From NCBI GenBank assembly GCA_035948315.1, contig DASZJG010000099.1:85178-149177 (forward strand): a stretch of 64,000 nt of DNA, given 5' to 3'. Position 1 is the stretch's first letter. Every line of letters starts with the position of its first letter. The DNA comes from CAJCJE01 sp035948315 (GTDB taxonomy: Bacteria; Actinomycetota; Actinomycetes; Mycobacteriales; Pseudonocardiaceae). A program made the position numbers and the translations under genes. This document shows positions 17,370 to 25,972 of this stretch, in pieces. The notes below the pieces were generated by a model. It saw only the letters and a program-made list of their open reading frames with translations. It did not search any database and was not told where the DNA came from.

Positions 17370-17693
17370 TCACGCCTCCTGCTTCGCCGGGACAGGGAGG
17401 GCGGCCAGCGGCACGAACTGCTGGCCGGAGTGCATGTCCCGCTCGCCGAAGCCGCCCTGGACCGACGGTCGCGGAAAGGATGCCTTGATCACCCGGATGT
17501 TCGGCAGGTGGTAGAGCCGGACACGGTCCGGCTCGACGCGGTAGATGTCGGCGATCGCCTTCGTGGTCAACACGTCGATCGCCTGGTCGTAATCGAAGTC
17601 GTCGGCGAAGAAGACATCAAGGGTCAGCCAGAACGGCCCCGCGTTCTTGGAACGCACCTGTTGGGCCAGATCGCCGAGAGTGCGGTCAGCCAT
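17370..17693 (-). CDS. DUF4387 protein (partner of AtuA-type protein)
   Basis: This encodes 107 residues. MADRTLGDLAQQVRSKNAGPFWLTLDVFF and RVRLYHLPNIRVIKASFPRP are typical of DUF4387 small proteins, which are regularly encoded next to, or fused with, AtuA/DUF1446 proteins. The start overlaps the end of the AtuA-like gene by 8 nt, indicating translational coupling and probably a complex. The usual CoA-pathway or hydratase role for the pair is not proven, so no reaction is assigned. Confidence 0.85.
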   Translation of the reverse strand: MADRTLGDLAQQVRSKNAGPFWLTLDVFFADDFDYDQAIDVLTTKAIADIYRVEPDRVRLYHLPNIRVIKASFPRPSVQGGFGERDMHSGQQFVPLAALPVPAKQEA

Positions 17694-19044
17694 GATTGAC
17701 CTCGCTGTGTTCGGTGCGGAACAGTTCATCGGGCTTGTCGACGTCGACGGTGTGGTTGAGCACGAACTCGTACACCGCGCCGCGCGGCGTTTCAGCGGGC
17801 GACGTGGCGAAGGCGAAGCTGGGCAGGTGGTCCATGCCCGGCAGCGGCAGGTGCAGCAGCACCGGGTTGGCGATCTTCGCGATGCTGTTCGCGAGCGCCT
17901 GCGTCGCGGCGCGGATCGTCAGCAGAACGCCGACCTCGCGGGGCGGCGTCCGGTCCGTTTCGAGGTCGCCGAGAATCGCGTTGTCGCCATAGCAGCGCAC
18001 GTCGAACTCGTAGTCGGACCGGTCGAGGTCGAGCACCGTGTGCACCCGGTCGGCGATGACCTTGGCGAGGGTCGCGGTCCAGGTGGACAGTTCGCGCAGG
18101 ATCTCCTGGTCCCGGATGCCGACGAGTGAGACGGTCTCGTAGCCGGCCTTGGCGCTGCCTTCGAGCTTGATCGTGTACTGCTCGGCCGGCTCGAACCGGG
18201 AGCCCTCGACCCGGACCCGCCGATCGTCGAGGGCGCGATAACTGGCCTGGGACGTGTCGAGGGTGCCGGCGGGCTCACGCATCCGGAACGGGTCGACGTT
18301 CTCGTAGATCATGTGTGCCGCCACCGATGTCGGTGTGGCGGCGGAGGCCGGGTCCAGCGACTCGATCGTGAAGCCGCTGTCGTCGATCTCCACCAGAACG
18401 CCGGCCAGCGGATTGGTGGTGCATTGGCCACCGCACTCGGTGGTCTTCGCGGCATGCCAGGCCGGGCCGGCCGGCAGGTCGTGCAGCATCGCCAGCGCGG
18501 CAACGGGCGCGGTGTCGGTCGCGCGGCCGGTCAGCACGACCTGCGCGCCCGCTCGCAGCGCGGCCGCGATCGGTTCGCTGCCGAGCACGCCGACGACGTG
18601 CTCGCACGAGGAAAGAGTGTCGGCGTGCAGCGGCCCGAGTGGGGGGAGTGGGGTGATGCGGCCCGATTCCAGAACGGGTAGCAGGTCCTCGACTTGTTGC
18701 TCGCTGTAGATCTTGGCCAGGCGGAAGGACAAACCCCGCTCCCGCGCGATCGAGGTCGCCATGTCGGCGACCCAGTCGACCCCGCGATCGGTGCCCGACG
18801 TGCCGCAGGAGCTGACGATCAGCTGGATACCGGCAGCGCACGCGGCATTGAGCAGCACCGCCAGATCACGTCGGACGGCGGCCTCGCTGGTCTTGGCGGT
18901 CGCGGTGCCGAGGTAGTACGGGCCGGAATCGGTGGAACCGCCGTCGACGACGATGGCGTGCGCGCCCAGTTCGACGCCCCTGACGATGGTCTCGACGGGA
19001 AAACCGCCGCCGAGCATGCCGGTCGGGATGATGACGCGGATCAT
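17686..19044 (-). CDS. AtuA-family (DUF1446) protein
   Basis: This encodes 452 residues from ATG 19044 (GGAG upstream; 4-nt overlap with the GntR stop). MIRVIIPTGMLGGGFP at the N-terminus, GSTDSGPYYLGTA, SSCGTSGTDRGVDW, VLTGRATDTAPVAAL, HAAKTTECGGQCTTNP and AHMIYENVDPF are motifs of the acyclic-terpene-utilisation AtuA / DUF1446 family. AtuA is needed for citronellol/geraniol breakdown in pseudomonads, but most actinobacterial relatives lack the other atu genes, as here. With DUF4387, DUF347 and a divergent MFS importer it defines a small catabolic locus for an unidentified organic acid or terpenoid. Confidence 0.85.
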   Translation of the reverse strand: MIRVIIPTGMLGGGFPVETIVRGVELGAHAIVVDGGSTDSGPYYLGTATAKTSEAAVRRDLAVLLNAACAAGIQLIVSSCGTSGTDRGVDWVADMATSIARERGLSFRLAKIYSEQQVEDLLPVLESGRITPLPPLGPLHADTLSSCEHVVGVLGSEPIAAALRAGAQVVLTGRATDTAPVAALAMLHDLPAGPAWHAAKTTECGGQCTTNPLAGVLVEIDDSGFTIESLDPASAATPTSVAAHMIYENVDPFRMREPAGTLDTSQASYRALDDRRVRVEGSRFEPAEQYTIKLEGSAKAGYETVSLVGIRDQEILRELSTWTATLAKVIADRVHTVLDLDRSDYEFDVRCYGDNAILGDLETDRTPPREVGVLLTIRAATQALANSIAKIANPVLLHLPLPGMDHLPSFAFATSPAETPRGAVYEFVLNHTVDVDKPDELFRTEHSEVNHG

Positions 19045-19712
19045 GCCTGCTCCAGGAAGTAGTCGATGGCGGTGTTCAACTGGCGCCGGACCAGGGACTC
19101 GACCCGATCGGCGTCCCGGGCGCGCAGCGCGGTCAGGATCTCCCGGTGGGCACGGATCCTGCTCAGACCGATCTCGGGCGCCGCGTGCATCGCCCGCACC
19201 GCACGGATCCGCAGTGACCACCCGAAGATCGACACGGTGTCGATCAGTCCGGTGATCACGTCGTTGCCGGTCGCGTCCAGCAGGAGTGCGTCGAACCGTC
19301 GCGCCAGCGCCAACTGCTCCTCGGGATCACCGGCCTCTGGGTCCCGCTCCAATTCCTCGACCAGCTGGCCCATCGCGTCGAGCGTTTCGGCACTGATCTT
19401 CGGCGTCGCGATCCGGGCGGCTGCCGCGCGCACGACGGCCTCGGTGTACATCAGCTCCCGCAGGGACTGTTCCGACTGCGCGGCGACCCTGAGCTGGCGA
19501 GCCGTGACCCGTTCCACCAGCCGTTCTTGTTCCAGGCGGCGCAGGGCCTCCCGGATCGGTGTCGCGCTGACGCCGAGCCGTACGGCGAGGGCTCGTTCGG
19601 TCACCCGCTCGCCCGGCGACAGCGCGCCGGTCGCGATCTGTTCGCGCAGTGCCCGGTAGGCCCGTTCGGCCAGCGAGTCGACCCTTTCCAGGGCGGTCGT
19701 CTCCGGTTCCAT
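19041..19712 (-). CDS. GntR-family regulator, FadR/FCD subgroup
   Basis: This encodes 223 residues. The N-terminal winged helix (REQIATGALSPGERVTERAL, GVSATPIREALRRLEQERLV) is the GntR signature; the remainder is an all-helical FCD ligand domain with acidic and His residues (ARRFDALLLDATGN, IRAHREIL) suited to metal-dependent binding of an organic acid. It heads the AtuA/DUF4387/DUF347 operon and is divergent from an MFS gene, with a strong palindrome between them. Local autoregulation and control of the importer are likely. Confidence 0.9.
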   Translation of the reverse strand: MEPETTALERVDSLAERAYRALREQIATGALSPGERVTERALAVRLGVSATPIREALRRLEQERLVERVTARQLRVAAQSEQSLRELMYTEAVVRAAAARIATPKISAETLDAMGQLVEELERDPEAGDPEEQLALARRFDALLLDATGNDVITGLIDTVSIFGWSLRIRAVRAMHAAPEIGLSRIRAHREILTALRARDADRVESLVRRQLNTAIDYFLEQA

Positions 19713-19741
19713 GTCACACCCTCCTCATTTTCTCCAACTCA

Positions 19742-19768
19742 CTATAGCATGTATGCTGCATGCTATAG
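19742..19768. promoter_or_regulatory. Probable operator of the divergent GntR regulator
   Basis: CTATAGCATG (19742-19751) and CATGCTATAG (19759-19768) form a perfect 10-bp inverted repeat around TATGCTG, with the nested AGCATGTATGCT making overlapping half-sites. It is markedly AT-rich for this genome and is centred in the 80-bp gap between the divergent GntR and MFS genes. Confidence 0.8.
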
Positions 19769-19792
19769 CAACGGTCGGGAACAGGAGACGCT

Positions 19793-21157
19793 ATGACCCC
19801 CACCACGACAAACGCCCCAACCGGGGGCCAGGCGGCCACCGCCATCGGCAGTCGGCTGGACCGGCTACCGCTGTCCGGCTGGCACCGCAGGATGGTGCTG
19901 CTGATCGGCCTCGGCGCGTTCTTCAACTTCTTCGAGGTCGCGCTCGGCAGCTTCTTCCCGGTCCTGCTCGGCGCGCACTGGCACCTGACCACGCTCGACC
20001 AGTCGCTGATCATCGGCGCGGTGTTCTTCGGCGAGATGATCGGATCGATCGTGCTGGCGCCGCTGGCCGACCGGTTCGGCAGGCGCACCCTGTTCCAGAT
20101 CAACCTGCTGGCCTATGCCGCGCTGTCCCTGGCGACCGCGTTCGCACCAAACGTCGGCGTGTTCCTCGTGCTGCGCCTGCTCACCGGAATCGGGCTCGGC
20201 GCCGAGTTGACGCTCGTGGACACCTACCTGTCCGAACTGCTGCCCAGCGCGCGCCGGGGCCGCTACATCGCCTGGAGCTACACCTTCGGGCTGCTCGCGG
20301 TGCCGATCGCGGGTGGCCTGGCCAAGGCGGCCAACACCACGATCGCGGGCTTGGCCGGTTGGCGTTGGCTGCTGATCCTCGCCGCCTGTGGCGGCGTAGT
20401 CGTGTGGCTGTGCCGCCGCGGCCTGCCCGAATCGCCGCGCTGGCTGGCCGCGACCGGGAACACCGAGGCGGCGGAACGGGCGATGTCGGCCATCGAGCAC
20501 GAAGTGCTGGCCGACAAGGAACCCCCCGCGCCCGTCGAACCACCAGCCGTGACGCCGGTCGAGGCGAATCCGGTGCCCGACGGACAGTATCGGCGCCGAT
20601 CGATACTGATGTGGGTGATGCAGATCATCGGCCCGGTGGGCTTCTACGCGTTCGCGTCGATCGCGCCGATCGTGTTGCTGGCCAAGGGATTCGATCTCTC
20701 ACATTCGCTGACCTACTCGGCGCTGACCGCGGTCGGCTATCCACTCGGCTCGCTGGTGTCGGTCTGGCTGACCGAACGGTTCGAGCGTAGGACGCTCCTG
20801 ATCGGCTCGACCTTGGCGGTCGCGGTGTTCGGTGTGCTGTTCGGCTTCGCCTCGACGGGTGGTTTGGTGATCGCGGCCGGCATCGCGACCACGATCAGCA
20901 CCGTCGTGCAGTCCAACTTCACCCACATCTATCAGGCAGAACTGTTCCGTACCGCGAACCGCAGCACCGCCATCGGCCTCCCGTACGCGGCCTCCCGCCT
21001 GGTCAGTGCCCTGTTGCCGTTGACAGCACTCAGTTTGCTGTCCGCGATCGGGCCGGGCGGCCTGTACACGTGCTGCGCGCTGTTGCTGGCGGTCATGGCG
21101 GTCACCATCAGGTTGCTCGGGCCGCGTACCACCAACCGGCGACTGGACACCATCTGA
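19793..21157 (+). CDS. MFS metabolite importer (12 TM)
   Basis: This encodes 454 residues; AGGAG precedes the ATG by 6 nt. Motif A appears as LAPLADRFGRRTLF, and RLLTGIGLGAELTLVDTYLSEL and RRGRYIAWSYTFG follow the metabolite:proton symporter pattern, with about 12 helices and a hydrophilic central loop rich in Pro. FFNFFEVALGSFFP resembles the DxxD-region helix of organic-acid importers. Given its divergent pairing with GntR-AtuA, it probably imports that operon's substrate. Confidence 0.87.
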   Translation: MTPTTTNAPTGGQAATAIGSRLDRLPLSGWHRRMVLLIGLGAFFNFFEVALGSFFPVLLGAHWHLTTLDQSLIIGAVFFGEMIGSIVLAPLADRFGRRTLFQINLLAYAALSLATAFAPNVGVFLVLRLLTGIGLGAELTLVDTYLSELLPSARRGRYIAWSYTFGLLAVPIAGGLAKAANTTIAGLAGWRWLLILAACGGVVVWLCRRGLPESPRWLAATGNTEAAERAMSAIEHEVLADKEPPAPVEPPAVTPVEANPVPDGQYRRRSILMWVMQIIGPVGFYAFASIAPIVLLAKGFDLSHSLTYSALTAVGYPLGSLVSVWLTERFERRTLLIGSTLAVAVFGVLFGFASTGGLVIAAGIATTISTVVQSNFTHIYQAELFRTANRSTAIGLPYAASRLVSALLPLTALSLLSAIGPGGLYTCCALLLAVMAVTIRLLGPRTTNRRLDTI

Positions 21158-21177
21158 TCGGCGACGTGCTTACGGCA

Positions 21178-21222
21178 ACAGCCTCCGGCGGCGCTGATCT
21201 TCTCAGCGTCGCCGGAGGCTGT
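21178..21222. terminator. Strong bidirectional hairpin after the MFS gene
   Basis: A 20-bp stem (21178-21197 with 21203-21222, one G-U pair) encloses a short loop in the 70-bp gap between the MFS gene and the convergent lipoprotein gene. It is suitable for stopping transcripts from both sides. Confidence 0.85.
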
Positions 21223-21227
21223 CGGGG

Positions 21228-21917
21228 TTATTCGCCTGCCGAGGTCGGGCAGATCAGGGTGGCGCGGGCGATGGTGTGTGCATCGATGGTGAAGCCCAGC
21301 AGCGCACCGCTGGCGGTCGCAGGCACTCCGGTGGCGGGGACGTCGAGCGCGGTGACGGTGATGTAGTAGTCGTGTACACCACTGCCCTTCGGCGGTGCGC
21401 CACCGATGTAGCGGGGTGCGCCCGCGTCGCCGTTGAGTTGGAACGCCGGGCTGGGCAGGCTGGGGCTGCCGGGCACGCCGGCACCGGCGGGCAGCGAGGT
21501 GGTCGCCACCGGGATGTCGCCGACGATCCAGTGCCAGAAGCCGCTACCGGTGGGTGCCTGCGGGTCGTACATGGACACGACGAAACTCTTGGTAGCGGCG
21601 GGAAAACCGGACCAGGACAGCTGCGGGGAGATGTCCTTCCCGCCGGGGACACCCAGAATGCCGGACAGCTGCGCGATCGGCAGTGGGCGCCCGTTGCGCA
21701 CGGTCTGGCTGGTGAGCCGGAACGAGGGAACCTTGGGCAGGAACTCGTAGGGGTCGGGACCGCGTACGAGGACGTGCTCGGCTGCGGTGTCGGTCGCGTT
21801 GTGGTTGGCGACAGGCGTGGTCGCCGTGGTGCCGGCCGCGCAGCCGGTCACGGTGGCCAGGGTGATTCCGGCGACGGTGGCGGCGATCGCGGCGGCCATC
21901 AGGGTTGTGCGCTTCAT
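21228..21917 (-). CDS. YbhB/YbcL-type (PEBP/Raf-kinase-inhibitor-like) lipoprotein
   Basis: This encodes 229 residues with a lipobox at VTGCAAG. The mature domain shows the PEBP fold motifs: DISPQLSWSGFPAATKSFVVSMYDPQAP, GFWHWIVGDIP, and RYIGGAPPKGSGVHDYYITVTAL (DPDAP and GxHR-type equivalents). Bacterial PEBPs bind small anions or lipids; the function here is unknown. Its start overlaps the stop of the upstream FSH1-like hydrolase gene (4 nt), so the two are co-translated. Confidence 0.88.
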   Translation of the reverse strand: MKRTTLMAAAIAATVAGITLATVTGCAAGTTATTPVANHNATDTAAEHVLVRGPDPYEFLPKVPSFRLTSQTVRNGRPLPIAQLSGILGVPGGKDISPQLSWSGFPAATKSFVVSMYDPQAPTGSGFWHWIVGDIPVATTSLPAGAGVPGSPSLPSPAFQLNGDAGAPRYIGGAPPKGSGVHDYYITVTALDVPATGVPATASGALLGFTIDAHTIARATLICPTSAGE

Positions 21918-22534
21918 GACGTGCTCGCTCCCATGTGGAGGGTACCGGTGGCTATTTCGGAGAGGAATTGGGTGAAGGTCGCACGCACCGGGGGAGTGCT
22001 CGCGATGACGTGGCCGCCGTTGTGTTCCACCACAACTGGTGCCGGGAACTCCTCGGCCAGCGCGCGGGAGTCGGCGGTGGCCACGATCGGGTCGGAACGC
22101 GACAGCAGGTGGAAGCTGGGCAGGTCGAAACTGGCCCGGCGGGCGAAGAGTTCGGCGTGACGGGGTGAATCGCTGCGGAATCCGCTGGCCATCATCGCGA
22201 AATCGAAGGACAGCGGCAGTTCCGACGTGACCTGGCCTGCGGGTGCGCGCAGTCCGACCAGCAACGCCGTCAGCGCGGCACCCTGGCTGAACCCGAAGAC
22301 TCCGTCGAACCGGGGCTGTCGCGCGAACAGGTCCACCGCCCAGTCCCTGGTCCGCTCCCAACCCCGGAAGTTCTGGTGCCACCAACCGAAATCACCGTCG
22401 GCCAGTGATGGCGCGTCGACAAAGCACAGGTCGAGCGGGACCGGACAGTCGCGGACGAGCGGCTGCAACTGTCCCCGAAGGATTTTCGCACTGCCGTGAT
22501 AGCCGTGCAGACAAAGAAGTCGAAGGGTACGCAT
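21914..22534 (-). CDS. FSH1-like serine hydrolase
   Basis: This encodes 206 residues. RLLCLHGYHGSAKIL at the N-terminus, FDGVFGFSQGAAL with the nucleophile Ser (GFSQG), HLLSRSDPIV with the acid, and HNGGHVI with the catalytic His are exactly the landmarks of the FSH1 / ovarian-cancer-gene-2 serine hydrolase family. It is divergent from the LysR gene (96 bp), which probably regulates it together with the coupled PEBP lipoprotein gene. The substrate is unknown; short-chain esters are typical. Confidence 0.87.
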   Translation of the reverse strand: MRTLRLLCLHGYHGSAKILRGQLQPLVRDCPVPLDLCFVDAPSLADGDFGWWHQNFRGWERTRDWAVDLFARQPRFDGVFGFSQGAALTALLVGLRAPAGQVTSELPLSFDFAMMASGFRSDSPRHAELFARRASFDLPSFHLLSRSDPIVATADSRALAEEFPAPVVVEHNGGHVIASTPPVRATFTQFLSEIATGTLHMGASTS

Positions 22535-22630
22535 GATCGCTCCAAGCTGGCGGTGAACTGACACCCAGCCTGCCGACGCGCCAGCGAGAAGTCCAACAGA
22601 TAGTAAGTCTCGTTGCGATAAGCTCAGTGC

Positions 22631-23539
22631 ATGGCAATCACGCTGCGTCAGCTGGAGTACTTCGTCGCCGTGGTCGACGAGGGCTCCTTCACCCGAGCCG
22701 CGCAGGTCCTGCATGTCACGCAGCCAGGACTGTCTCACCAGATCCAGGCCCTTGAGCGCGACCTCGGCGGTCCGCTGCTCGAACGACTGCCCCGCAAGGT
22801 CCGGCTGACCCCCGCGGGCCGCATCGCGCTTCCCCACGCCCGCGCGAGCCTGGCCCACGCCGAGCGCACCAGCAGCGCGGCCCGCCGGGCCTCCGGCGTA
22901 GAAACCGGCGAACTGCACATCGGCACGCTCTACTCGATCAGCGTCGGCGTGCTACCCGGCGCTCTGAGCCTGTGGCGACGCCAGTACCCGGAAATCCAGG
23001 CCCACCTCGTCGAATTCCGCCACACGGAAGACCTCATCGCCGCCATGGAAGCCGGCCGCGCCGATGTCGCGGTCGGACCGACCCCGCCGGACTGGGAAGG
23101 ACCCGTCCGCGAGATCGGCGTCGAAGAATTCGTCGTGGTCGCCTGCGCCGACACCGACCTGCCCACCGATCCACCGACGGCCCGGCTGACCGATCTCGCC
23201 GAACACGACTGGGTGCACTTCACCGCCGCCAGCGGCCTGGCGAGCATCCTCGACACCGCCTGCCGCACGGCGGGCTTCACGCCACGGGTCTCGGTACGTA
23301 CCGAGCAGAGCAGCTCAGCGCTCAACCTCGTGGCGGCTGGTCTCGGCATCGGACTGGTGCCCGCGAACGTCATCCCGCCGCACTTCACCGGCGCCGTCCG
23401 CCGACCAGAACCAGCCATCCTCCGGCCGCTGTCGGTCTACACCCGGGTCGGCGCCGACCCGATCACCGCCGCGTTCGTCGCCGCCATCGCCGACGAGACC
23501 CTCGTCATGCCGCCACACATCCTCGCTCGCCTCGCCTGA
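22631..23539 (+). CDS. LysR-family transcriptional regulator
   Basis: This encodes 302 residues. The N-terminal HTH (LRQLEYFVAVVDEGSFTRAA, LHVTQPGLSHQIQALERDLG) is the LysR signature, followed by a type-2 periplasmic-binding effector domain (LHIGTLYSISVGVLPGAL, ALNLVAAGLGIGLVP). It is divergent from the FSH1/PEBP pair, the standard arrangement for a LysR activator and its target. I could not pick a clear T-N11-A box in the 96-bp intergenic region. Confidence 0.93.
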   Translation: MAITLRQLEYFVAVVDEGSFTRAAQVLHVTQPGLSHQIQALERDLGGPLLERLPRKVRLTPAGRIALPHARASLAHAERTSSAARRASGVETGELHIGTLYSISVGVLPGALSLWRRQYPEIQAHLVEFRHTEDLIAAMEAGRADVAVGPTPPDWEGPVREIGVEEFVVVACADTDLPTDPPTARLTDLAEHDWVHFTAASGLASILDTACRTAGFTPRVSVRTEQSSSALNLVAAGLGIGLVPANVIPPHFTGAVRRPEPAILRPLSVYTRVGADPITAAFVAAIADETLVMPPHILARLA

Positions 23540-23552
23540 GGCGACAAACGCC

Positions 23553-24134
23553 TCACGCGGAACCAACCGCGCGGAAGCACCCGTGGATGTGGTCGTTGAC
23601 GATGCCGGTGTTCTGCATGAACGCGTACACGCTGGTGGGACCGACAAATCGATAGCCCTGCGATTTCAACTGCTTGGCGAACGCCTGCGCCGGTGGCGTC
23701 GAGGTAGGTAGGTCGCCGATCGATCGGGGCGCCCTGGTGCGGGTGATCTCGTAGGACTTCGCCAGCGCCGCGAGGCTCGGCGACGCGGACGACATGGCGC
23801 GCGCGTTGTCGATGGTCGCCTGGATCTTGCCGCGGTTGCGGATGATCGAGGCATCGGCGACCAGCCGGTCGACGTCCCGCTCGGTCATCGCCGCGACCCC
23901 GGCGACGTCGAAGCCGTGGAATGCGACCCGGAACGCGTCTCGCTTGCTGAACACGATCGACCAGCTCAGCCCGATCTCGAACACGCCCAGGGTCAGTGCC
24001 TCGAACATGGCGGCGTCGTCGTAGGTCCGGGTGCCCCAGACCTGGTCGTGGTAGCGGCGCAGCGCCGTGTCGGCGGCGCCGGCCCACCCGCACCGCCGCC
24101 TGCCGTCATCGCCGATGATCACGTCCTCGCTCAT
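23553..24134 (-). CDS. tag: DNA-3-methyladenine glycosylase I
   Basis: This encodes 193 residues. RCGWAGAADTALRRYHDQVWG matches the N-terminus of Tag, which excises 3-methyladenine in base-excision repair. The zinc-binding residues are visible: Cys in RCGWAG and the C-terminal H-x-H-G-C (HIHGC). MFEALTLGVFEIGLSWS and FVGPTSVYAFMQNTG are conserved substrate-pocket segments. The length is normal for the family. It is convergent with the LysR gene; no operon. Confidence 0.93.
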   Translation of the reverse strand: MSEDVIIGDDGRRRCGWAGAADTALRRYHDQVWGTRTYDDAAMFEALTLGVFEIGLSWSIVFSKRDAFRVAFHGFDVAGVAAMTERDVDRLVADASIIRNRGKIQATIDNARAMSSASPSLAALAKSYEITRTRAPRSIGDLPTSTPPAQAFAKQLKSQGYRFVGPTSVYAFMQNTGIVNDHIHGCFRAVGSA

Positions 24135-24240
24135 GCCACCAGTGTGATCGAGGGGTTGCCGGCGTTGTCTCACCCGAACATGTGAGAGACCGCCGCGCTC
24201 GCCGCCGCGACGCTGAAGGCGCGAGAAAGGGAGCGTACCC

Positions 24241-24957
24241 ATGACAGGTTCACCAACGCCCACGCTGGTGCTCGTGCACGGGGCCTTCGCGGATGCGTCC
24301 GGATTCGCCGGTGTGATCCGCGAACTCACCGGCTCCGGCCTCACCGTGATCGCCCCGCCGAACCCACTGCGAGGTCTGGCTTCCGATGCCGCCGCACTCG
24401 CGGCGGTGGTCGGCGCGATCGACGGGCCGGTCGTGCTCGTCGGCCACTCCTACGGTGGCGCGGTGATCGGCCAGGCATCGGCCGGACTGGACAATGTGAC
24501 CGGCCTGGTCTACGTCGCCGCGTTCGGCCTGGACATCGGCGAAAGCTGTGCGAGCGTGCAGGGTCCCTACCCGCCCTCGCTGCTGGCCACGACCTCCTAT
24601 CCGACCTCCTACGACGCCCCCGGCGCCGCGCAGGGCCCGGACCTCTACATCAACCGCGAACAGTTCCGCGAGACGTTCTGCGCCGACGTCCCGGTCGACG
24701 TCGCGGAGGTCATGTACGCCACCCAGCGCCCGCTGTCGCTGGCCGCGCTGACCGAGAACGCCACCGAAGCGGGCTGGCAGACGAAGCCGTCCTGGTACCT
24801 GGTCTCCGAGCAGGACAACGCGATCCCGCCGGACGCCGAGCGGTTCATGGCCGAGCGCATGGGCGCGACGACCGAGACCATCACCGGATCGCACACCGCG
24901 TTCATCGCGCGGCCGGTGGCCGTCGCCGCGTTCATCCGGCAGGCATTGGCAGGCTGA
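24241..24957 (+). CDS. Alpha/beta hydrolase (esterase-like)
   Basis: This encodes 238 residues. LVLVHGAFADASGFAGVI holds the oxyanion HGAF motif, VLVGHSYGGAVIG the Ser nucleophile elbow, YLVSEQDNAIPP the acid and ITGSHTAFIARP the His. This set belongs to the salicylate esterase / EstC-like hydrolases that actinomycetes carry in many copies. It overlaps the convergent AraC gene by 26 nt at the 3' end. The AraC regulator may control it, but that is conjecture. Confidence 0.87.
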   Translation: MTGSPTPTLVLVHGAFADASGFAGVIRELTGSGLTVIAPPNPLRGLASDAAALAAVVGAIDGPVVLVGHSYGGAVIGQASAGLDNVTGLVYVAAFGLDIGESCASVQGPYPPSLLATTSYPTSYDAPGAAQGPDLYINREQFRETFCADVPVDVAEVMYATQRPLSLAALTENATEAGWQTKPSWYLVSEQDNAIPPDAERFMAERMGATTETITGSHTAFIARPVAVAAFIRQALAG

Positions 24958-25903
24958 TCGGGTCGGCCTTGCCCGTGGTGCGTCGCCAGCGGCCGGGCTG
25001 GGTGCCGTAGCGGCGGGTGAAGGCACGGATGAACGCGGCGTCGGAGGTGTAGCCGACGCGGCGGGCGACCGCGCTCACCGGATCGGTGGTGGCGCGCAGC
25101 AACTCGGCGGCCCGCCGCAACCGGACATCGGCGAGGTAGGCCGCAGGCGGGCTGCCGAGCAGGACGCGGAACCGCTCGGCGAAACCTGAGCGGGACAGTG
25201 TGGACAGTCGGGCCAGTTCGGGCACTGACCAGGCATGCCCGGGATCGCGGTGCAGTGCGGCGATCGCGCGGCCGAGCAGGGGGTCGGCCGCACCGGTCAG
25301 CCAGCCCGGTGTGCGTCGCGTGTCTTCCCGCGCCCAGGCACGAAGTGCGTGGATGAACAACAGGTCCAGGATCCGCGAGATCATCACCGCGGACCCGGGC
25401 GATGGCCGGCTGACTTCGGCGACCAGCAGCCGCGTGCTCAGCGGCAGCCACGGCGTGTGCGGGGTGTTGCGCAGGACCAGCGCGGGCGGCAGCACGGCCA
25501 GGACCGGGTCGGCCGCCGCGTCGTCGACCGCGAACGTACCGGTGAGCCACCGGTCCGGCCGGTCGCCCGGGGCGACGTCGTCGAGGTAGCGGTCCGCGAC
25601 CGTCAGCGGCCGCGAACGACCGCACTGCTCGGTGTGCAGTTCGTGCTCGTGGCCGCGGGGCAGCAGCACCAGGTCGCCGCCGCGCAACGGGATCGTCCGG
25701 CCGTCGACGATCAGCATCAGTGTGCCGGCCTCGACGATGTGCAACTGGCGCGTGCCCTCGACGCAGCTGATCCCGAACGGGGCGAGCGGCGCGTACCGGC
25801 GGACCGCGGCACCGTGCAGGCGCACCCGGGTGAGCACCTCCGAGAGCGCATCGGTCTCGACGAGATCTGGCGGCTCGGTCAATTCTTCCGGCATTTGAGG
25901 CAT
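24932..25903 (-). CDS. AraC-family regulator with cupin sensor
   Basis: This encodes 323 residues. An N-terminal cupin_6-type sensor domain (RRYAPLAPFGISCVEG, GRTIPLRGGDLVLLPRGHEHEL) precedes two helix-turn-helix motifs (WSVPELARLSTLSRSGFAER and VSAVARRVGYTSDAAFIRAF), with the canonical RRYGTQPGRWR end. This architecture typically senses small hydrophobic or aromatic compounds and controls neighbouring oxidoreductases or hydrolases. Divergent from the LAL regulator gene. Confidence 0.92.
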   Translation of the reverse strand: MPQMPEELTEPPDLVETDALSEVLTRVRLHGAAVRRYAPLAPFGISCVEGTRQLHIVEAGTLMLIVDGRTIPLRGGDLVLLPRGHEHELHTEQCGRSRPLTVADRYLDDVAPGDRPDRWLTGTFAVDDAAADPVLAVLPPALVLRNTPHTPWLPLSTRLLVAEVSRPSPGSAVMISRILDLLFIHALRAWAREDTRRTPGWLTGAADPLLGRAIAALHRDPGHAWSVPELARLSTLSRSGFAERFRVLLGSPPAAYLADVRLRRAAELLRATTDPVSAVARRVGYTSDAAFIRAFTRRYGTQPGRWRRTTGKADPISLPMPAG

Positions 25904-25972
25904 CGTATTTGCTCCGATGTCCGCGGTACCGTGGCCGCGCCGCGTCCTCGTGACATGTCGGAGGAGATGCTG

